This document shows, one piece after another, positions 6,879 to 10,781 of a DNA stretch of 10,781 nucleotides. Location: positions 1 through 10,781 of the forward strand of contig VAZH01000163.1 of NCBI GenBank assembly GCA_005884465.1, written 5' to 3'. Numbering within the stretch: position 1 is the first letter of the stretch; each line of letters starts with the position of its first letter. This stretch comes from Alphaproteobacteria bacterium (lineage in GTDB: Bacteria; Pseudomonadota; Alphaproteobacteria; Rhizobiales; Xanthobacteraceae). The notes under the pieces were generated by a model. The model made no database searches, was not told the DNA's origin, and was given only the letters and a program-made list of their open reading frames with translations. A program made the position numbers and the translations under genes.

Positions 6879-7000
6879 GTCGCCCCTGCGAAAGCAGGGG
6901 TCCATACGCCGCGGCTTCTCGATTTTGGGCGATCGAAGTTGATACCTTTAGTAAAAACGCAGGCCGGGTGGCTATGGGTCCCTGCTTTTGCAGGGACGAC
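6879..7000. repeat. Roughly 120-bp palindrome-ended element, copy 2
   Basis: The left end (6879-6905, gtcgcccctgcgaaagcagg then ggtccata) and right end (6973-7000, tatgggtccctgcttttg then cagggacgac) form the same inverted pair as at 2943-3060. Read in reverse, the core shares the phrase gccgcggcgtatgg and a preceding cgagaa with copy 1, so the two are copies of one element in opposite orientation. It fills the gap between the ABC transporter stop codon and the methyltransferase start. Confidence 0.8.
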
Positions 7001-7023
7001 GGAGAGTTCTACTGCGCTTCCGC

Positions 7024-8985
7024 TTACGCCGCCTTGTTCGACGCCGCCTTGCGATGGCGCAGGAAGCGGCCCAGCAGCCGGCGCTTGCCGTTGCGCGGAA
7101 TGAGATCGATGTCGCGGACGAGTTTCGCGCCGCCCTTGCGCCGCTCGAGCACGATCTTGCGGCTGTGGAAGGCCTCGAGCTCGGCGCGATGGCCGACGCT
7201 GACGACGGTGGCTTTGGGCAGCTCCCTGGTCACCAGCTCCATCATCTTGTCCTGGCTCTTTTCATCGAGTGCCGAGGTCGCCTCATCGAGCACGATGATG
7301 TCGGGGTTATGAAGGAACAGCCGCGCGAAGGCGAGCCGCTGCTTTTCACCTCCGGACAGCGTTTGGTCCCAAGGCCCATCTTCCTCGATCTTGTCCTTCA
7401 GATGAGCCAGGCCCACCTTGTCGAGGGCTTCGCCGATTTGCTCTACGGTCCAATCCTCGGCGGCGGCGGGATAGGCGGCGGCACGGCGCAACGTGCCCTG
7501 GGGTACGTAAGGCTTTTGCGGGAGCATGAACAAGCGGCGGTCTGGATGCAAATTGATGCTGCCGCCGCCCCATGGCCATAGCCCCGCGATTGCGCGCACC
7601 AGCGTGCTCTTGCCGGTGCCGGATTCACCGGCCACCAGCAGCCGCTCGCCGGGTTCGATCACCACTTCCGCTTCCCCCACCACCGCCGTGCCATCGTCGA
7701 GCGTCACAGACAGATCCTGCAGGCTGAGAATAGCGTCGCCTTCGGTTTCGCCGCGCTCGATGCGGCCGACGCCGTCGCCACGCTCGGCACGCTCGAGGCC
7801 ATCGAGCGACATCATCAGCGAAGCGATACGACGCGCGCAGGCGTTCCAGTCGGCGAGCCGCGGATAATTGTCGACCAGCCAGCCGAACGCGCTCTGCACG
7901 ATCGTGAAGGCGGACGCCGCCTGCATCACCTGTCCCAATGTCATGCTGCCGTCGAGAAATTTCGGCGCACAAAGCAGCACCGGCACCACCGGCGCGATCA
8001 GGCTGGATCCCTGCGACACCAGCGTGGTGCGCATGTGCTGGCCGGCGAGCCGCGCCCATTGCCGCAGGACTTTGCCGAAGGTCCGGTCGATGCCGTCGCG
8101 CTCTTCCTGCTCGCCTCCCAACAGCGCGATGCTTTCGCCGTTCTCGCGCACGCGGGTAAGCGTATAGCGGTACTCGGCCTCGGCTTGATTCTTGTCTTCG
8201 GAAACCTGCACGAAGCCGCGTCCGATCGTGGCGATCGAACCCGAGGCAATCGCCGCGTAGAGCACCGCCGCAATCACGAGAAAGCCGGGAATCGTGATGG
8301 TCGATCCTGCGACTGTGACCGTCAGGGCGCCGCCGATCGTCCAAAGCACCACGATGAATGTCGTCGCGGACAGGAATGCCGAAGTAACGCCGGCGGCGAA
8401 ATCCACTGGCGAATCGGTGGCGATCCGCAAATCCTCGGCGATGCGATATTCGGGATTCTGGTGATCGCCGCTGACCAGATTGAGTTGGTAATAGCGGCCG
8501 TTGGTCAGCCAGCGCGACACCACGGAATCGGTCAGCCAGGCGCGCCAGCGGCGCTGGATACTCATGCGCGCGACGACCTGGGCCATGCCGAGCGCAACGC
8601 TGCCGAACGCCAGCGGGAAAAACACCGCGCTCAGGTAATATACGGTTGCCGAATCGTGCCTCTCTAGGGCGTCGAAGATCGCCCGATTCCAGACGTTGAT
8701 ACCGTATTGCAAGCCGACATTGGCAACGATCAGGATCAAAAGGCCGATCGATAATATCCATGCCAGCCGGTCGCCGTTCTTTCCCCAAAATCCCCTGGCG
8801 CTGATCCAGAACCGCGTCAGCAGATAATCCTTGCGCGCCTGCTCGGCTTCTTCCGGAGACATGTCCGGCTCGGGTTCGAGCACTTCGGGCGGGGGCGGCT
8901 CGACGTGGTCGCCGTCTTCCGCGACCACCTCCTTGATCGGTGATTTCTTCGCGGCAGCTCTGGATTTAGCAGCGGGATTTGCCAT
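7024..8985 (-). CDS. ABC exporter with SbmA/BacA-like membrane domain fused to ATPase
   Basis: The 653-residue protein is a half-transporter with membrane and ATPase domains in one chain and should act as a homodimer in the inner membrane. Residues 1-55 form a basic then acidic/Pro-rich cytoplasmic tail. About six helices follow, roughly at 76-96, 116-139, 198-223, 231-251, 325-344 and 355-372. The sequence QNPEYRIAEDLR (176-187) is the NPDQRI-like signature of the ABC_membrane_2 (SbmA/BacA, YddA, peroxisomal ABCD) type. The ATPase has Walker A GESGTGKST (453-461), signature LSGGEKQR (543-550), Walker B IIVLDEATSALDE (563-575) and switch His599; all are intact. Relatives move peptides, cobalamin or long-chain fatty acids. 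In Bradyrhizobium a member named BclA protects against plant NCR peptides, but paralogues exist and I cannot decide between them. The ATG at 8985 is used; a GTG directly precedes it. The gene is flanked by repeats on both sides and appears to be a single-gene unit. Confidence 0.92.
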   Translation of the reverse strand: MANPAAKSRAAAKKSPIKEVVAEDGDHVEPPPPEVLEPEPDMSPEEAEQARKDYLLTRFWISARGFWGKNGDRLAWILSIGLLILIVANVGLQYGINVWNRAIFDALERHDSATVYYLSAVFFPLAFGSVALGMAQVVARMSIQRRWRAWLTDSVVSRWLTNGRYYQLNLVSGDHQNPEYRIAEDLRIATDSPVDFAAGVTSAFLSATTFIVVLWTIGGALTVTVAGSTITIPGFLVIAAVLYAAIASGSIATIGRGFVQVSEDKNQAEAEYRYTLTRVRENGESIALLGGEQEERDGIDRTFGKVLRQWARLAGQHMRTTLVSQGSSLIAPVVPVLLCAPKFLDGSMTLGQVMQAASAFTIVQSAFGWLVDNYPRLADWNACARRIASLMMSLDGLERAERGDGVGRIERGETEGDAILSLQDLSVTLDDGTAVVGEAEVVIEPGERLLVAGESGTGKSTLVRAIAGLWPWGGGSINLHPDRRLFMLPQKPYVPQGTLRRAAAYPAAAEDWTVEQIGEALDKVGLAHLKDKIEEDGPWDQTLSGGEKQRLAFARLFLHNPDIIVLDEATSALDEKSQDKMMELVTRELPKATVVSVGHRAELEAFHSRKIVLERRKGGAKLVRDIDLIPRNGKRRLLGRFLRHRKAASNKAA

Positions 8986-9042
8986 CACCCGATAATTCGA
9001 AGAAAATCAAAAGGTTCCTTCGGGTTCCAAAAGGGGGCAGCC

Positions 9043-9162
9043 GTCATCCTGAGGTGCGAGCCAGACGGCGCTTCCGCCGTCTGGCGAGCCTCGAAGGATG
9101 ACAGTGGAATGTGTTGCCATCCTTCGAGGCCGTCGCGAGTGCGACGGCACCTCAGGATGACG
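9043..9162. repeat. Pair of REP-like palindromes downstream of sdhB
   Basis: Two units face opposite ways. The first (9043-9102) starts gtcatcctgagg, ends cctcgaaggatgac, and has a perfect inner stem ccagacggcg / cgccgtctgg (9061-9070 with 9075-9084). The second (9117-9162) starts ccatccttcgagg, ends cctcaggatgacgg, and has the perfect inner stem gccgtcgc / gcgacggc (9129-9136 with 9141-9148). The outer arms match the units at 629-725, while the inner stems differ. They lie about 60 bases after sdhB and may stabilise or end the sdh message; that is inference. No T-rich terminator is seen there. Confidence 0.8.
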
Positions 9163-9221
9163 GCGGAATGCGCAGTTCGCGCGCGAAGACGCTTGGCCGG
9201 GACGACGTCAAGGGACGCCGC

Positions 9222-9992
9222 CTAAATCTGCCGCTCGACCAGCTTCAGCTTGAGTTCGGCAATCGCCTCGGAGGGATTGAGGCTCTTCGGGCAGGCCTTG
9301 GCGCAGTTCATGATGGTGTGGCAGCGATACAGCCTGAACGGATCTTCGAGATCGTCGAGCCGCTCGCCGGTCGCCTCATCGCGGCTGTCCTTGACCCAGC
9401 GTGTCGCCTGCAGCAATGCCGCGGGCCCCAGGAAACGCTCGCTGTTCCACCAATAGCTCGGGCATGAGGTCGAGCAGCAGGCGCAGAGAATGCATTCGTA
9501 GAGGCCGTCGAGCTTTTCGCGGTCCTCGTGGCTCTGCCGCCATTCCTTCTGCGGCGTCGGCGAGGTGGTCTTCAGCCACGGCTCGATCGAAGCATATTGC
9601 GCGTAGAAATTGGTCAGATCGGGCACCAAATCCTTCACCACCGGCTGATGCGGCAGCGGATTGATCTTAACCGCGCCGTCCTTGACGTCGTGCATCGACA
9701 TGGTGCAGGCCAGCGTGTTCTGGCCGTCGATGTTCATGGCGCAGGAGCCGCAGACGCCCTCGCGGCAGGAGCGGCGGAACGTCAATGTCGGGTCGATGTG
9801 GTTCTTGATCCAGATCAGGCCATCGAGAACCATCGGCCCGCAATCCTGCGTGTCGACAAAATAGGTATCGATACCGGGATTTTTGCCGTCGTCCGGGTTC
9901 TTGAATTCGCGCGTCTCGGTCGCGCCCGCCGGCTTCGGCCAGGTCTTGCCGCCGGTGATTTTCGAGTTTTTCGGAAGCGCGAATTCAACCAT
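9222..9992 (-). CDS. sdhB: Succinate dehydrogenase iron-sulfur subunit
   Basis: This subunit of complex II carries electrons from the flavoprotein SdhA to the membrane quinone site and lies on the cytoplasmic face of the inner membrane. In the 256-residue product the 2Fe-2S ligands are Cys76, 81, 84 and 96 ([19 protein letters not shown] followed by LACT). The 4Fe-4S ligands are Cys167, 170, 173 and 234, and the 3Fe-4S ligands are Cys177, 224 and 230 ([11 protein letters not shown] and [12 protein letters not shown]). The 2Fe-2S domain starts REFKNPDDG (28-36), where the family normally has a strand of the type F-x-IYRW-NPD, so about four residues are missing with the frame kept. The family's usual CPKGLNP is CPKSLNP here. 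The ATG at 9992 has gaagg about nine bases upstream and lies 24 bases after sdhA in the normal sdhA-sdhB order. Confidence 0.97.
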   Translation of the reverse strand: MVEFALPKNSKITGGKTWPKPAGATETREFKNPDDGKNPGIDTYFVDTQDCGPMVLDGLIWIKNHIDPTLTFRRSCREGVCGSCAMNIDGQNTLACTMSMHDVKDGAVKINPLPHQPVVKDLVPDLTNFYAQYASIEPWLKTTSPTPQKEWRQSHEDREKLDGLYECILCACCSTSCPSYWWNSERFLGPAALLQATRWVKDSRDEATGERLDDLEDPFRLYRCHTIMNCAKACPKSLNPSEAIAELKLKLVERQI

Positions 9993-10016
9993 GCTTTCAA
10001 GCCTTCGCTATCGTCA

Positions 10017-10781
10017 TCAATACACCCTTGCCTTCGGCGGGATGTACTGCACGTCATTGGTCATCGTGTAGTCGTGCACCGGGCGATAATCGATCGAGGT
10101 ATTGCCGCCATCGTCGATCCACGCCAGTGTGTGCTTCATCCAGTTCTTGTCGTCGCGCAGCGGGAAATCCTCACGCGCATGCGCGCCGCGGCTTTCCGAA
10201 CGGTTCGCGGCCGAGTCCATCGTCACCACCGCCTGCACGATCAGATTGTCGAACTCCAGCGTCTCCACCAGATCGGAATTCCAGGTCAGCGAGCGGTCGG
10301 TCACCGAGATGTCACTGATGCCGCTGTGAACCTTGTGAATCAGGTTTTGACCTTCCTGCAGCACCTCGCCGGTGCGGAACACCGCGCAGTTGTTCTGCAT
10401 CACATGCTGCATGCTGTCGCGCAGTTTTGCCGTAGGAGTATTTCCGGCGGCGTGGCGGAAATGATCGAGCCGCCCGAGGGCCTGGTCGGCGGAGGTCGCC
10501 GGCAGTTCCGGCTGCTTGCCGCTCGGCGTCAGCTTTTCGGCGCAGCGCAACGCGGCGGCGCGGCCGAACACCACGAGATCGATCAGCGAATTGGAGCCGA
10601 GCCGGTTGGCGCCGTGCACCGAGACGCAAGCCGCTTCGCCGAGCGCCATCAGTCCCGGCACGACGGCATTGTCGTCGCCGTTCTTCTTGGTCAGCACCTC
10701 GCCGTGATAATTGGTGGGAATGCCGCCCATGTTGTAGTGCACCGTCGGAGCGATCGGGATCGGCTCGCGTGTCACGTCGAC
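10017..10781 (-). CDS. sdhA: Succinate dehydrogenase flavoprotein subunit, C-terminal part (runs off the right edge)
   Basis: SdhA oxidises succinate to fumarate using covalently bound FAD. Only the last 254 residues are in the window; the frame continues past the right edge, so this is an edge effect and not a truncation. Visible landmarks are [16 protein letters not shown] (residues 13-28), containing the substrate-site His, and [19 protein letters not shown], whose Arg binds the succinate carboxylate and whose following helix contacts FAD. The C-terminal domain has [15 protein letters not shown] and ends with the very conserved YIPPKARVY. The covalent-FAD His and the catalytic Arg lie outside the window. 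It is followed by sdhB after 24 bases, as expected for the sdhCDAB order of this group. No altered key residue is seen. Confidence 0.97.
   Translation of the reverse strand, partial: VDVTREPIPIAPTVHYNMGGIPTNYHGEVLTKKNGDDNAVVPGLMALGEAACVSVHGANRLGSNSLIDLVVFGRAAALRCAEKLTPSGKQPELPATSADQALGRLDHFRHAAGNTPTAKLRDSMQHVMQNNCAVFRTGEVLQEGQNLIHKVHSGISDISVTDRSLTWNSDLVETLEFDNLIVQAVVTMDSAANRSESRGAHAREDFPLRDDKNWMKHTLAWIDDGGNTSIDYRPVHDYTMTNDVQYIPPKARVY

Noticed and set aside
2943..7000. CRISPR array or integrase-type attachment sites
   Set aside because: The repeated sequences are isolated palindromic units in inverted pairs, not regularly spaced direct repeats with unique spacers, and no cas, integrase or tRNA gene is present.
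5245..7000. A linked biosynthetic system made of the methyltransferase, VOC protein and small Pro-rich protein
   Set aside because: The genes are close on one strand, but there are no partner enzymes, transport or regulatory genes typical of such a cluster, and both enzyme families are widespread as single genes.
10017..10781. Possible truncated or broken sdhA
   Set aside because: The frame remains open to the last base of the window and the C-terminal motifs are normal, so the gene is simply cut by the window edge. The apparent first codon at 10775 is an internal GTG.

Overview
The window looks like ordinary core chromosome of an alphaproteobacterium of the Bradyrhizobium / Rhodopseudomonas group (Nitrobacteraceae). 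The evidence is the high GC content, the close family resemblance of ArgG, SdhA and SdhB to that group, a proline-rich OmpA-type lipoprotein-like protein, a BacA-like ABC exporter, and several dispersed palindromic repeats of a kind common in these genomes. I made these assignments by recognising sequence, not by a database search. No phage, plasmid, CRISPR, transposase or RNA gene was seen.

Layout. The left part reads on the + strand: a small four-helix membrane protein of unknown function (82-594), a PAP2-type membrane phosphatase (770-1546) and argininosuccinate synthase argG (1694-2923). The rest reads on the - strand. Going from right to left: the end of sdhA (entering from the right edge), sdhB (9222-9992), an ABC transporter with a SbmA/BacA-like membrane domain fused to an ATPase (7024-8985), an FkbM-family methyltransferase (5978-6847), a VOC/glyoxalase-fold protein (5566-5952), a small proline-rich protein (5245-5505), and a 635-residue secreted protein with a very long Pro/Ala-rich stretch and a C-terminal OmpA peptidoglycan-binding domain (3131-5038). 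argG and the OmpA-like gene converge on a strong bidirectional hairpin terminator at 3082-3111.

How the genes relate. sdhA and sdhB are one transcription unit for respiratory complex II / the TCA cycle. The methyltransferase and VOC genes are 25 bases apart and may be co-transcribed. The other genes are individual housekeeping or envelope genes. Several concern the envelope (PAP2 phosphatase, OmpA-like protein, BacA-like exporter), but nothing shows that they form one system.

Points of most interest. SdhB appears to lack four residues of a nearly universal strand motif (Ile-Tyr-Arg-Trp) in its 2Fe-2S domain. Two inverted copies of a roughly 120-bp palindrome-ended element sit in two intergenic gaps. 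The BacA-like exporter could be relevant to antimicrobial-peptide tolerance or symbiosis. The PAP2 protein has Glu where the family normally has its catalytic His. I did not find a convincing new multi-gene system.
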